Positions 18,757 through 27,481 of a stretch of DNA of 64,000 nt are shown one piece after another (within the stretch, counting starts at the first letter, position 1; each line of letters begins with the position of its first letter). The stretch spans positions 62,001 through 126,000 of the forward strand of contig NZ_JAQQXR010000003.1 in NCBI RefSeq assembly GCF_028595325.1, read 5' to 3'. Position numbers and translations under genes: made by a program. The DNA comes from Janthinobacterium fluminis (GTDB lineage Bacteria; Pseudomonadota; Gammaproteobacteria; Burkholderiales; Burkholderiaceae_D). A model generated the notes under the pieces. It made no database searches. It saw only the letters and a list, made by a program, of their open reading frames with translations, and was not told the DNA's origin.

Positions 18757-19119
18757 TTAAGCGTAGGCTTCGGCCAGCGACATCACGCGCGGCGTCACGA
18801 CGATGCCGATAGCGCCGAACAAAGCCTCGATCGCCGCCAGGTTGGCCGTGCATTCGTCCGTCTTCCAGCCTTTGAAGAGATCGGTGCCATCCTTTTGGAA
18901 ATGCAGATCCAGCACCTTGCCCTTGTCTTTGTGCAGGTAATTCGAGGTGTAGGTATTTTCAAAACCCAGCGTCTTCAATTCCTCCAACACTTGCACCGGC
19001 GGATTGTCGGGATCGGTTGCGAGGAAAACGCCAAAGGTCTTGCCCGGTGGCTTGGCCGCGATGTCGACGTCATAAATGCCGGGCGCCTTCATTACGGTCG
19101 TACTTTTCAGAAATAACAT
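18757..19119 (-). CDS. Hypothetical protein
   Basis: 120-aa soluble protein, family not recognised. It contains a mixed alpha/beta-looking sequence with two cysteine-poor halves and a single Cys (DECTAN). No signal peptide or membrane segment is visible. The start at 19119 is chosen because AGGAGG lies seven bases upstream; an ATG at 19125 sits one base from that site. It is not obviously linked to its neighbours. No function is inferred. Confidence 0.75.
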   Translation of the reverse strand: MLFLKSTTVMKAPGIYDVDIAAKPPGKTFGVFLATDPDNPPVQVLEELKTLGFENTYTSNYLHKDKGKVLDLHFQKDGTDLFKGWKTDECTANLAAIEALFGAIGIVVTPRVMSLAEAYA

Positions 19120-19453
19120 GTCCATACCTCCTATCCAAATGGCAACGGCGTGCCAAATGTGCCGCGCTCTTGTTATTTAACTATTTTTGTATTTACTTGG
19201 ATTCGCAAAGGAAAGATTCCAGTAATCAAGCTTATTGCTTATTGCACTGTTTGTCGACTAATCCGAGCAACTATTTGGTTATCCAGGGCAATAAAACACT
19301 GCACTTTTGCCATCACGCTACACCTTGGCGACGCCGGACCAGTCGGAATAGGCCATTGCGCCAAGACGCGCGCGGCGTCATACTTAAAAATTGCGCAACT
19401 ATTTCATCCCCGCAGCGCCACCGGGAAAGCGCCACAGTGTTTATAAAGAAGCC
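19120..19453. other. Intergenic gap between divergent genes
   Basis: About 330 bases, less GC-rich than the neighbourhood. It must contain promoters for the hypothetical gene (-) and the diguanylate cyclase gene (+). It has the AGGAGG site for the former (about 19127-19132) and an AAAGAAG site before 19454. No repeat, RNA gene or conserved ORF was seen in it. Confidence 0.6.
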
Positions 19454-20935
19454 ATGCGTCTGTTTTCCGTCAAGTACCGCCTACTCATGTGGGTCACGCT
19501 GATTCTCGTTTGCGGCTTCCTCGCCACCAGCCTGGCCAGTTATATTTCTTCGCGCGACGCCATCGAACACGGCATCGCCGAGCAAACCCTGCCTCTGACC
19601 GGCGACAATATTTATTCGGAGATTCAGAAGGACATTCTACGCCCCGTTTTCATTTCCTCGCTGATGGCGCACGACACCTTCGTGCGCGACTGGATGCTGG
19701 GCGGCGAGAAGAATCCGCAGCAAATCGTCCGTTACCTCAAGGAATTGAAGAAGAAATACGGCACCGTCAGCAGCTTCCTCGTCTCCGACCGCAGCCGGGC
19801 CTACTATTACGCGGGCGGCAGGCTCAAATCCGTGCACCCAGACGCCTCCCGCGACGCCTGGTTCTTCCGCCTGCGGGCGCTGACCACGGCCGACTATGAA
19901 ACCAATGTCGATGTCGACCTGGCCAACCGCGACAGCATGACCATCTTCATCAACCACCGCGTGCTGGACTACCAGGGCAACTTCATCGGCGCCACCGGCG
20001 TCGGCCTGACGCTGGACACGATGAGCCGCATCATCGACCGCTACCAGGCGCGCTTCCACCGCAACATCTATTTCGTCGACGGCGCCGGCGCCATCGTCCT
20101 GGCCGGCAAGTCCATGCAGGGCGTGCGCGGCGCCATCGCCACGCTGCCGGGCGTGCGCGCCATCGCCGCGCAAATCCTCAACCGCGACAGCGTGCCCACC
20201 CACCTGGCCTACCAGGGCGAGACGGCCAGCATGCTGCTCAATTCGCGCTACATCCCGGAACTGGGCTGGTATCTCGTCGTCGAGCAAAACGTCAGCGCCG
20301 AGGTCAAGCCGGTGCAGCGCGTGTTCGCGCTGAATCTGGCCATCAGCTTCGCCGTCACGCTGGCGGTGCTGGTGCTCACGCTGCTGACGGTGAACCGCTT
20401 CCAGCGCCGCATCGAGCGGGCCGCCTCGACGGACGCGCTGACCGGGCTGCTGAACCGCAGGGCGCTGGAACTGGTGTTCCGCAACAGCATCCTCGTCAGC
20501 AAGCGCAGCGGCCGGCCGCTGGCGGCCATCCTGTTCGACATCGACTTCTTCAAGCACGTCAACGACAACCACGGCCACTTGTGGGGCGACACGGTCATAC
20601 GCGCCGTCGCCGACCTCGCCCGCCGCACGGTGCGCGAGAGCGACGTCGTGACGCGCTGGGGCGGCGAGGAATATCTGATTTTGCTCAACGACTGCGGGCT
20701 GGAGCAGGCCGCGCAGATCGCCGAGGCATTGCGCCGCGCCGTCGCGGCATGCGACTTCGGCATGCCGGCGCCGAACCTGCGCGTGACGGTCAGCCTGGGC
20801 GTGGCCGAATACGCCGAGGACGAGGGCGAATCGGCGTTCTTCTCGCGCGCCGACAGCGCCCTGTACCAGGCCAAGCACGGCGGCCGCAACCGGCTGCAGT
20901 TGTCGGCGCCGGCCGCTTTCGCACCGGCAGCCTGA
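19454..20935 (+). CDS. Membrane diguanylate cyclase with periplasmic Cache-like sensor
   Basis: 493-aa c-di-GMP synthase. A transmembrane helix at about 10-30 and another at about 295-320 bracket a periplasmic dCache-like domain (DNIYSEIQKDILRPVFISSLMAHDTFVRDWM, then ATGVGLTLDTM). The cytosolic GGDEF domain starts with ASTDALTGLLNRRALE. The active-site loop is GGEEY (403-407), a functional variant of GGEEF, and the allosteric I-site RESD (394-397) lies exactly five residues before it, so product inhibition is expected. ATG 19454 has an AAAGAAG site. It should feed c-di-GMP signalling; an HD-GYP regulator sits at 47.5 kb. Confidence 0.93.
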   Translation: MRLFSVKYRLLMWVTLILVCGFLATSLASYISSRDAIEHGIAEQTLPLTGDNIYSEIQKDILRPVFISSLMAHDTFVRDWMLGGEKNPQQIVRYLKELKKKYGTVSSFLVSDRSRAYYYAGGRLKSVHPDASRDAWFFRLRALTTADYETNVDVDLANRDSMTIFINHRVLDYQGNFIGATGVGLTLDTMSRIIDRYQARFHRNIYFVDGAGAIVLAGKSMQGVRGAIATLPGVRAIAAQILNRDSVPTHLAYQGETASMLLNSRYIPELGWYLVVEQNVSAEVKPVQRVFALNLAISFAVTLAVLVLTLLTVNRFQRRIERAASTDALTGLLNRRALELVFRNSILVSKRSGRPLAAILFDIDFFKHVNDNHGHLWGDTVIRAVADLARRTVRESDVVTRWGGEEYLILLNDCGLEQAAQIAEALRRAVAACDFGMPAPNLRVTVSLGVAEYAEDEGESAFFSRADSALYQAKHGGRNRLQLSAPAAFAPAA

Positions 20936-20948
20936 GCGCGCGCGGCGC

Positions 20949-21773
20949 TCAGGCGCCGCGCCGGCGCCGCGCCAGCGCGGCCGTCGGCGCCACCAGCGCC
21001 TCGTACAACGCGCCGCTGCCGGCGTCCCACTGGCCCACGGCGCGCCGCTGCCTGTCGACGGTGGCGAAATCGCCGCGCGCGATCGGCCCGCTGAGCGCCC
21101 GCTCCGGTCCCAGCCTGAAGACATTGGCCACGGTTTCGTTCACCAGCGGCTGCGCCAGTTCGCGCGCCACCGCCTCCGGCACGCCGGCCGCCTGGTAGGC
21201 GCGCAGCGCCGCGTCGAGCACCGTCACCAGGTAGTTGCTGGCGAAGACGGCGGCCGCGTGGTACACCGTCTTGGCGGCGGCGTCGATCGGCACCGGCCGC
21301 GCGCCTATCGCCAGCAGCGCCGGCTCCAGCAGCGCCAGCGCCGCCGCGTCGCCCTCGATGCCGCAATACGTGCCGGCGAATTCGGCGGCGACCTGGGCCG
21401 GGTCGGCGAAGCTGCGGATCGGGTGCACGCTGGCGACCGCCGCGCCGAGCGCGCGCGCCGCCGCCAACTCGCCGGAGGCCAGCGCGCCGCTGCAGTGGAA
21501 CAGCACCGTGCCGGCCAGCGCGCCGCCGGCGGCCAGCGCCGCGCAGGCCGGGCCGATCTGGTCGTCGCCGACGGCCAGCATGGTGACGTCGGCGCGGCGC
21601 AGCCGCGCGTAGCCGGCGGCGGCCGCGCCGGCGCCGATGAAGGGCAGCGCCGCCTGCGCCGACGCCGCCGAGCGGGTCAGCACGTCCTGCACCTGGAAGG
21701 CGCCGCTGGCGGCGAACAGGCGCCCCAGCACGCGCCCGACGTGGCCGGCGCCGACGATGTTCAGCGTCGCCAT
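20949..21773 (-). CDS. DUF2520 Rossmann-fold NAD(P)-binding protein
   Basis: 274-aa protein with an N-terminal NAD(P)-binding GAGHVG motif (LNIVGAGHVGRVLG) and an all-alpha C-terminal domain (DUF2520), related to F420-dependent NADP oxidoreductase / ketopantoate reductase-like proteins. VHPIRSFADP and HAAAVFASNYLVTVL are characteristic. The reaction is unknown. ATG 21773 shares one base with the stop of the upstream DUF924 gene (TGATG), so the two genes are coupled. The reading extending further upstream in this frame is a shadow of DUF924. Confidence 0.85.
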   Translation of the reverse strand: MATLNIVGAGHVGRVLGRLFAASGAFQVQDVLTRSAASAQAALPFIGAGAAAAGYARLRRADVTMLAVGDDQIGPACAALAAGGALAGTVLFHCSGALASGELAAARALGAAVASVHPIRSFADPAQVAAEFAGTYCGIEGDAAALALLEPALLAIGARPVPIDAAAKTVYHAAAVFASNYLVTVLDAALRAYQAAGVPEAVARELAQPLVNETVANVFRLGPERALSGPIARGDFATVDRQRRAVGQWDAGSGALYEALVAPTAALARRRRGA

Positions 21774-22342
21774 CAGAAGCCCGATCCCGGCTCGCCGAGG
21801 TAGGCCAGCTCGGCGGCCGTCGAGGCCCGGCCAAGGATGCCGTTGCGGTGCGGGAAGCGGCCAAATCGGGCGATGACGTCGTGGTGGCGCCGGGCAAAGT
21901 CCAGCATGCCCTCGAAACCGGGCGCCGCCTCGCACAGGCGCGTGAACAAGGCCACCGCCTGCCGCTGCGACGCGGCGTCCTCGGCGTGCTCGAACGGCAG
22001 GTAGACGAAGGCGCGCTGCCACGGCGGCAGCGTCAGGTCGGCGCCGCCGGCCACCAGCGCCAGCGCCGCCTGCAGGGCCGGCGCGTCGCCGCTGAAGGCG
22101 GCCGGCGTGTCGCGGTAAACGTTGCGCGTAAACTGGTCCAGCAACAGGATGCGCGCCAGCGTGCCCGGCGCGCCGGCCGCGTCCCACTCGCGCAGGCCGC
22201 CGGGGACGGCCTGCGCGATCGGCGCGCCGAAGCGGGCCAGTATCTGCGCGTCGAACTGCGCGTCCTTGCGGAACCATTCGGCGCGCGCGGCGCCCGGCGG
22301 CGTGAACCAGAAATCGAGCACTGCTGCGGCGTCGGCGTGCAT
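21773..22342 (-). CDS. DUF924 family protein
   Basis: 189-aa TPR-like alpha-helical protein of the DUF924 family: VLDFWF at the N-terminus, LARILLLDQFTRNVYRDTPAAF and FVYLPFEHAED are diagnostic. The function is unknown; it is widely conserved in proteobacteria and often clusters with metabolic genes. It is first in a pair with the DUF2520 gene (TGATG junction) and lies ten bases after the MgtC-like gene ends in transcription order, suggesting a single transcript. Confidence 0.88.
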   Translation of the reverse strand: MHADAAAVLDFWFTPPGAARAEWFRKDAQFDAQILARFGAPIAQAVPGGLREWDAAGAPGTLARILLLDQFTRNVYRDTPAAFSGDAPALQAALALVAGGADLTLPPWQRAFVYLPFEHAEDAASQRQAVALFTRLCEAAPGFEGMLDFARRHHDVIARFGRFPHRNGILGRASTAAELAYLGEPGSGF

Positions 22343-22352
22343 TGCGGCCTCC

Positions 22353-23096
22353 TCAGTTACGGGCGTGCGACAGCTGGAAGCTGTCGATGCCGTCGAAAGC
22401 GGTCAGCTCGGCCGACAGCTCGGAGAGCGTGGCGCCGCTGCTTTTGCTCAGGGCGATGGCGACGAAGCGCCACTCCTGCATGCCCGACTCGCTGCCTATC
22501 ATCAGCGAACCGCCGGCAATTTCGTAGCCGCGGCTCAGGGCGATGCGCCGCAGCGCGTCCTCGCGCGGCAGATAGCCCTTGTTGAAGCGCATCGTGATGG
22601 CCACCGCGTGCCGCGACGGCAGCCACGCCTCCAGCCTGAACAGGAAGATCATCGACATCGCGCACAGGAAGGCCAGGCCCATCGCCGACAGGTAGAAGCC
22701 GACGCCGACCATGATGCCGATCACCGACGAGGCCCAGATCGAGGCCGCCGTCGTCAGGCCGCTGATGTTGAAGCCCTCGCGCATGATGACGCCGGCGCCG
22801 AGGAAGCCGATGCCGGTGACGATGCCCTGGATGACGCGGGTCGGATCGGCGACCGTGACGATGGCGCCGTGGCCGCCGAACCAGAACTGCGGATAGCCGC
22901 CGATGACGGTCAGCGCGCACGAGGCCATGCACACCAGGCCGTAGGTGCGCATGCCGGCGGCGCGGCCGTGGTAGGAGCGTTCGTAGCCGACCAGCAGGCC
23001 GAGCAGCAGGGCGCCGATCAGGTTCAACAGGATGATGCCGTTGGTGGCCAGTTCGGCCAGCGACCAGTAGGAGCCCAACATGTCCATCGTTGGCAT
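22353..23096 (-). CDS. MgtC/SapB family membrane protein
   Basis: 247-aa protein with four to five N-terminal helices (NLIGALLLGLLVGYERSYHGRAAGMRTYGLVCMASCALT; GIVTGIGFLGAGVIMREG; GLTTAASIWASSVIGIMVGVGFY) and a soluble C-terminal ACT-like domain from about residue 165. MgtC proteins aid survival in low magnesium and inside macrophages by modulating F1Fo ATPase; environmental relatives have unclear roles. The family motif RTYGLVC and GxGFLGAG are intact. It is transcribed on the same strand as DUF924 downstream, with a 10-base gap. Confidence 0.9.
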   Translation of the reverse strand: MPTMDMLGSYWSLAELATNGIILLNLIGALLLGLLVGYERSYHGRAAGMRTYGLVCMASCALTVIGGYPQFWFGGHGAIVTVADPTRVIQGIVTGIGFLGAGVIMREGFNISGLTTAASIWASSVIGIMVGVGFYLSAMGLAFLCAMSMIFLFRLEAWLPSRHAVAITMRFNKGYLPREDALRRIALSRGYEIAGGSLMIGSESGMQEWRFVAIALSKSSGATLSELSAELTAFDGIDSFQLSHARN

Positions 23097-23119
23097 AGAA
23101 TTCTTTCTTCGGTCGGCGC

Positions 23120-23377
23120 CTACGGCGCTTTTTTGTTCAACTGTTTTTCAAAGGCGACATCGAGCTTGCTGACGCGCCGCGGCGTCTGCGGCCCCTGGGC
23201 GTTGACGAAGGCGACGAACTCGTCGAGCTCCAGCGGCGCGCACAGCGGCGGCTGGCCCGGCCCCTCGCTCAGGAGAAACAGGCCGGCGCCGGTGCGCGCC
23301 ATCGAATACCCGGGCTTGCCGCTGCGCTGCTTGAGGCGGTCGACGGCCGACGCGGCGCGGGTCGAGCGCCCGCTCAT
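23120..23377 (-). CDS. Small hypothetical protein coupled to pepP
   Basis: 85-aa basic protein starting ATG 23377, which overlaps the aminopeptidase P stop as ATGA. It has no signal peptide or membrane segment. An N-terminal Arg/Lys-rich helix (RSTRAASAVDRLKQRSGKPGYS) is followed by a short beta-like segment and a Lys-rich tail. The family is not recognised. The overlap and the clean frame support a real gene. Its frame extends far upstream as a shadow of pepP, so automated calls may start it wrongly. Confidence 0.7.
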   Translation of the reverse strand: MSGRSTRAASAVDRLKQRSGKPGYSMARTGAGLFLLSEGPGQPPLCAPLELDEFVAFVNAQGPQTPRRVSKLDVAFEKQLNKKAP

Positions 23378-25188
23378 ACGGCCTCCGTGCGGGTATTCAG
23401 CCAGGCCAGCGCGGCGCCCGACACGTGCGGACGCAGGCGCGCGCGCACCGTCGCGTGGTAGGCGTTGAGCCAGTCGCGCTCGTCGGCGCGCAGCAGCGCC
23501 AGGTCGAGGCAGCGGCTGTCGATCGGACACAGCGTCAGCGTCTCGAAGCGCAGGAAGTCGCCGAACTCGCCGCTGGCGGCGGCCACGTTCAGCACCAGGT
23601 TCTCGATGCGGATGCCCCAGCGCCCGGGGCGGTAAATGCCCGGCTCGACCGAGGTGACCATGCCCTCTTGCATCGCCGTGTGCGGCTCCGGCGGCGCCGA
23701 CGGCGAAATCGTCTGCGGCCCCTCGTGGACGTTGAGGAAGAAGCCGACGCCGTGGCCGGTGCCGTGGCCGAAATCGACGCCGGCCGCCCACAGCGGCGCG
23801 CGCGCGAGCGCATCGAGCATCGGCGATTTGACGCCGCGCGGGAAGTGCGCCGACGACAGCGCGATGACGCCCTTGAGCACCAGCGTGAAATCGCGCCGCT
23901 GCTCGGCGCTGGTGGCGCCGACCGGCACCACGCGGGTGATGTCGGTGGTGCCGCCCAGGTACTGGCCGCCGGAGTCGATCAGCAGCAAGCCGTCGCCGTC
24001 GATGACGGCGTGCGCCGCCTCGGTGGCGCGGTAGTGCATGATCGCGCCGTTGGCGCGGAAGCCGGCGATGGTGCCGAAGCTGAGGCTGACGAAACCGGGC
24101 CGGCGCGCGCGCGCCGCCGCCAGGCGGTCGGCGATGTCGAGCTCCGTCAGCGCGGCGCGCTGCGGATCGGCCAGCGTCTCCTCCAGCCAGGCGAAAAACT
24201 CGCACAGCGCGGCGCCGTCCTGCTCCATCGTGGCGCGCACGTGTTCGGCCTCGGCCGGCGTCTTTTGCGACTTGGCGAAGGTGGTCGGGTTGACCGCCTC
24301 GACCACGGCGACCGCCGCCGGCACGGCCTGGCGCGTGCCGAAGGTGACTCGGCGCGGGTCCAGCAGCAGCGTCGCGGCGGGCGCCAGCGCGGCCAGCGCG
24401 GCATGCGCCGCCGCGTAGGGCGCGACGTCGACGCCGTCGGCCGCCAGCGCGGCGCGCAGCGCCGCGTCGACCTTGCCGTCGGCGACGAACAGCGTCGCCC
24501 GCTGCGGCGTGATCAGCGCATGCGCCAGGAACACCGGGTTGTAGCTGACGTCGGCGCCGCGCAGATTGAACAGGTAGGCGACGTCGTCCAGCGTCGAGAT
24601 GAGATGGCTGTCGGCGCCGGCCTGCGCCATCGCGGCGCGCAGCGCCGCCAGCTTGGCCGCGCGCGGCGTCGAAGCGTGCGGCGGCAGGTGCTCGAACACG
24701 GGTTGCGGCGGCAGGCCGGGACGCTCAAGCCAGACGGCGTCGAGCAGGTCGACGTCGGTGCGCAGCGCCACGCCGGCGCCGTCCAGCGCCTGCCCCAGCA
24801 GGCGCGCCGTGGCCAGGCCCAGCACGGCGCCGTCGACGCCGACCGTGCCGCCGCGCCGGACGCGGCCGGCCAGCCAGTCGATGTACAGCACGCTGGCGCC
24901 GGACGGAATCTTCATCAGTTGCACGCCGGTGCCGGCCAGTTCGCTCTCGGCCTGGTCCCAGTAGCGGGCGTCGGTCCAGACGCCGGCGCAATCGGCCGTG
25001 GCGATGAAGGTGCCGACCGAGCCGGTGAAGCCGCTCAGCCATTCGCGGCCCTGCCAGCGCGCCGGCAGATACTCGGACAGGTGCGGGTCGGCCGACGGCA
25101 CGATGAAGGCGTCGATATGCTGTTCGCGCATGGCGTGGCGCAGCTGCGTCAGGCGCGCCGCCAGCGCGGTTTTTTCTGGTGTGGGCAT
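23374..25188 (-). CDS. Xaa-Pro aminopeptidase, XPNPEP1-type (M24B)
   Basis: 604-aa aminopeptidase P of the long, eukaryotic XPNPEP1-like form: two creatinase-like N-terminal domains and a C-terminal pita-bread domain. All five metal ligands are seen: D in LLIDSGGQY, D in GTTDITR, H in GHGTGHGVGFFLNVHEG, E in TSVEPGIY and E in IRIENLVL. It removes N-terminal residues preceding proline, in the cytosol. The C-terminal stop overlaps a small gene by four bases. A MarR-type gene lies upstream with a 68-base gap. Confidence 0.94.
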   Translation of the reverse strand: MPTPEKTALAARLTQLRHAMREQHIDAFIVPSADPHLSEYLPARWQGREWLSGFTGSVGTFIATADCAGVWTDARYWDQAESELAGTGVQLMKIPSGASVLYIDWLAGRVRRGGTVGVDGAVLGLATARLLGQALDGAGVALRTDVDLLDAVWLERPGLPPQPVFEHLPPHASTPRAAKLAALRAAMAQAGADSHLISTLDDVAYLFNLRGADVSYNPVFLAHALITPQRATLFVADGKVDAALRAALAADGVDVAPYAAAHAALAALAPAATLLLDPRRVTFGTRQAVPAAVAVVEAVNPTTFAKSQKTPAEAEHVRATMEQDGAALCEFFAWLEETLADPQRAALTELDIADRLAAARARRPGFVSLSFGTIAGFRANGAIMHYRATEAAHAVIDGDGLLLIDSGGQYLGGTTDITRVVPVGATSAEQRRDFTLVLKGVIALSSAHFPRGVKSPMLDALARAPLWAAGVDFGHGTGHGVGFFLNVHEGPQTISPSAPPEPHTAMQEGMVTSVEPGIYRPGRWGIRIENLVLNVAAASGEFGDFLRFETLTLCPIDSRCLDLALLRADERDWLNAYHATVRARLRPHVSGAALAWLNTRTEAV

Positions 25189-25256
25189 GAACTGGACTCA
25201 AGTCGGTGTCGAGCCACTATCATACCGCGATTGGGTCGCCGCCTGCCGGCAGGGGC

Positions 25257-25772
25257 TCAGGCGCCGGGCGCCGCCTCCAGCTCGATCAGCAGGCGCGACA
25301 GCCGCTCGTCGAGCAGCGCCAGGTCGGCCGCCGCGCTCGACCCCATGATGCGATGCAGGTTCGCGACGTGCGCCGTGACCGCGCGTTCGATCAGTTCCAG
25401 CCCGGCCGGCGTCAGCTCCACCAGCAGGCTGCGGGCGTCTTCGCAATTGGCCAGGCGCGTCACCAGGCCGCGGCTTTCCATGCCCTTGAGGCGGTGCGTC
25501 ATCGTGCCCGAGGTGATCATCAGCGTCGAAAACAGCGTCGTCGGCGCCAGCCGGTAGGGCGCGCCGGCGCGCCGCAGCGTGGCCAGCACGTCGAACTCGC
25601 AGTAAGTCAGGCCATACTCGGCGAAGACCGTCTCGACCCGGCGGTGCAGCAGCGCGGCGCAGCGCTTGATGCGTCCCACCGTGCCCATGGGCCCCACGTC
25701 CAGGTCGGGACGCTCGCGGCGCCACTGCGCCAGAATCGCGTCGACCGCATCCAATTGCCGCTCCGCCATCAT
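25257..25772 (-). CDS. MarR family transcriptional regulator
   Basis: 171-aa winged-helix repressor: MarR fold with YCEFDVLATLRRAG, LMITSGTMTHRLKGMESRGLVTRL (recognition helix and wing) and DARSLLVELTPAGLELIE. It faces an EamA exporter gene; a 24-bp palindrome sits directly before that gene's start and probably is its operator and an autoregulatory site. Effector unknown; the neighbouring nitroreductase hints at aromatic or nitro compounds. Confidence 0.93.
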   Translation of the reverse strand: MMAERQLDAVDAILAQWRRERPDLDVGPMGTVGRIKRCAALLHRRVETVFAEYGLTYCEFDVLATLRRAGAPYRLAPTTLFSTLMITSGTMTHRLKGMESRGLVTRLANCEDARSLLVELTPAGLELIERAVTAHVANLHRIMGSSAAADLALLDERLSRLLIELEAAPGA

Positions 25773-25822
25773 GCCACCTTTTCAATAATTTATCTTGAAG
25801 TCGAGATTATATGCTAGACTGA

Positions 25823-25846
25823 ATTTATCTTGAATTGAAGGTAAAT
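25823..25846. promoter_or_regulatory. MarR-type operator palindrome
   Basis: A 24-bp imperfect palindrome (ATTTA-N-CTT-N-AATT-N-AAG-N-TAAAT; four mismatches, two each side) ends one base before the EamA start at 25848. A related half-site, AATTTATCTTGAA at 25787-25799, repeats 35 bp upstream (the same 13 bases at 25822-25834). Position between the divergent MarR and exporter genes suggests the repressor binds here and blocks transcription of both. Confidence 0.75.
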
Positions 25847-25847
25847 T

Positions 25848-26753
25848 ATGCGAGCAACGCCCTCCCCGCAAACCTTGAGCGACACCCTGCTGACGGCGCT
25901 GGCGCCGGCCGTCTGGGGCACGACCTACATCGTCACCACCGCCTTCCTGCCGGCCGGCCTGCCGTTCACGGCCGCGCTGCTGCGCACCCTGCCCGCCGGC
26001 CTGCTGCTGACGCTGCTCATCCGGCGTTGGCCGCGGCGGGCCATGTGGGGCCGCCTGGCCGTGCTGTCCGCGCTCAACATCGGCTGCTTCCAGGCGCTGC
26101 TGTTCATCGCCGCCTACCGCCTGCCGGGCGGCGTGGCCGCCGTGATGGGCGCGATCCAGCCGCTGCTGGTGATGGCGCTGGCGTGGGCGCTGGAGCGGCG
26201 CCGGCCGGCCGGCCTGGCGATCGCCGCCAGCGTGCTGGGCATCGCCGGCATGGCCGCGCTGCTGCTCTCGCCCGGCGCCGCGTGGGACCGGCTCGGCGTC
26301 GCCGCGGCGCTGGGCGGCGCCGCCTGCATGGCCGCCGGCACCTTCCTGGCGCGGCGCTGGCAGGCGGACGTGCCGGTGCTGGCCTTCACCGGCTGGCAAT
26401 TGCTGGCGGGCGGGCTGATGCTGGCGCCCGCCGCCTGGCTGGCCGATCCGGCGCTGCCGCCGCTGGGCCCGAGCCAGCTGCTCGGCTATGCCTACATCGG
26501 CCTCGTCGGCACGCTGCTGGCGTATGCGCTGTGGTTCCGCGGCATCGCCCGGCTGTCGCCGGTGGCCGTGTCCTCGCTCGGTTTACTGAGCCCGCTGGTG
26601 GCCGTGCTGCTCGGCTGGGCCCTGCTGGGCCAGGCCATGACGGGCTGGTCGCTGGCCGGCCTGCTGACGGTGCTGGCCAGCGTGCTCGCCGTCCAGTGGG
26701 CGTCCCGCCCGCGGGCGCCCGCACCGAATTTTTCCCCCTCCACCCAACCATAG
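25848..26753 (+). CDS. EamA/DMT-family transporter
   Basis: 301-aa exporter with ten membrane helices in two EamA halves (ALAPAVWGTTYIVTTAFLP, RTLPAGLLL; LLGYAYIGLVGTLLAYALWFRGI, SLGLLSPLVAVLLGW). Substrate unknown. It starts ATG 25848 with the operator palindrome and a GAAGG site just upstream, and a nitroreductase gene follows seven bases after its stop, so the two form an operon controlled by the divergent MarR protein. Confidence 0.9.
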   Translation: MRATPSPQTLSDTLLTALAPAVWGTTYIVTTAFLPAGLPFTAALLRTLPAGLLLTLLIRRWPRRAMWGRLAVLSALNIGCFQALLFIAAYRLPGGVAAVMGAIQPLLVMALAWALERRRPAGLAIAASVLGIAGMAALLLSPGAAWDRLGVAAALGGAACMAAGTFLARRWQADVPVLAFTGWQLLAGGLMLAPAAWLADPALPPLGPSQLLGYAYIGLVGTLLAYALWFRGIARLSPVAVSSLGLLSPLVAVLLGWALLGQAMTGWSLAGLLTVLASVLAVQWASRPRAPAPNFSPSTQP

Positions 26754-26760
26754 GAACACC

Positions 26761-27378
26761 ATGCACACCTCCATCCAATCCCTGATCGAAGCGCGCGTCT
26801 CGGCCAACCATTTCGACGGCAGCCGCGCGCTGGCCGAGAGCGACATCGTCGAACTGGTGCGCCTGGCCACGCTGGCGCCGTCGGCCTACAATTTCCAGAA
26901 CTGGAAATTTATCGCGGTGCGCTCGCCCGAGGCGAAGGCCCGCCTGAAAGCCGTCTCCTACAATCAGCAGAAGGTGGTCGACGCGGCCGTCACCTTCATC
27001 ATCTGCGGCACCCTGGCCGCCCACGAAGGGCTGGAACGCGCGCTGCAGCCGGCGGTCGACGCCGGCATCATGGCGCGCTCCGTGTCCGAGACGTGGGTGG
27101 CGATGGCCAAGGGCTCGCACCCCAGCCAGCCGCAACTGCAGCGCGACGAGGCGATGCGTTCGGCCTCGCTGGCGGCCATGACGCTGATGCTGGCCGCCGA
27201 AGGCATGGGCCTGGTGAGCGGCGCGATGAGCGGCTTCGACGCCGCCGGCGTGGCGCGCGAATTCGGCCTGGGCGCCGCCGAGGTGCCGGTGATGCTGGTG
27301 ACGGTGGGTTACGCGGCGCCGGGCAACTGGCCGCAAAAGCCGCGCAAGGCGCTCGCCGAGGTGCTGGAATTCGCCTAA
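26761..27378 (+). CDS. Nitroreductase family flavoprotein
   Basis: 205-aa FMN-dependent oxidoreductase: FMN-binding ARVSANHFDGSR (RxSxxxF) at the N-terminus and LAPSAYNFQNWKFIAV. Middle helices include MTLMLAAEGMGLVSGAMSGFD. Family members reduce nitroaromatics, quinones or flavin with NAD(P)H. It is second in an operon with the EamA exporter (7-base gap) and probably induced through the MarR regulator, which fits a small detoxification module. Confidence 0.9.
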   Translation: MHTSIQSLIEARVSANHFDGSRALAESDIVELVRLATLAPSAYNFQNWKFIAVRSPEAKARLKAVSYNQQKVVDAAVTFIICGTLAAHEGLERALQPAVDAGIMARSVSETWVAMAKGSHPSQPQLQRDEAMRSASLAAMTLMLAAEGMGLVSGAMSGFDAAGVAREFGLGAAEVPVMLVTVGYAAPGNWPQKPRKALAEVLEFA

Positions 27379-27437
27379 GGAAGGTGCCGGCCCATGAAAA
27401 AACGCCGCGACGGCGGCGTTGTGCAAACCCGATCTAG

Positions 27438-27474
27438 CCCCTGCGCCGGGCCGCTTGCCGGCCCGGCGCAGGGG
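27438..27474. terminator. Strong bidirectional terminator hairpin
   Basis: A 15-bp perfect GC stem (CCCCTGCGCCGGGCC 27438-27452 with 27460-27474) and 7-nt loop, between the nitroreductase gene (+) and the DUF799 gene (-), which end towards each other. A smaller hairpin (about 27400-27420) precedes it. Confidence 0.7.
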
Positions 27475-27481
27475 GAGGCGA

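Noticed and set aside
19120-19453. Small gene or RNA in the 334-bp gap
   Set aside because: No open frame with a ribosome-binding site, and no conserved or terminator-like structure was seen.
27395-27425. Short open frame starting ATGAAAAAACGC after the nitroreductase
   Set aside because: It runs into the terminator hairpin and has no ribosome-binding site; it reads low-complexity Arg/Gly.
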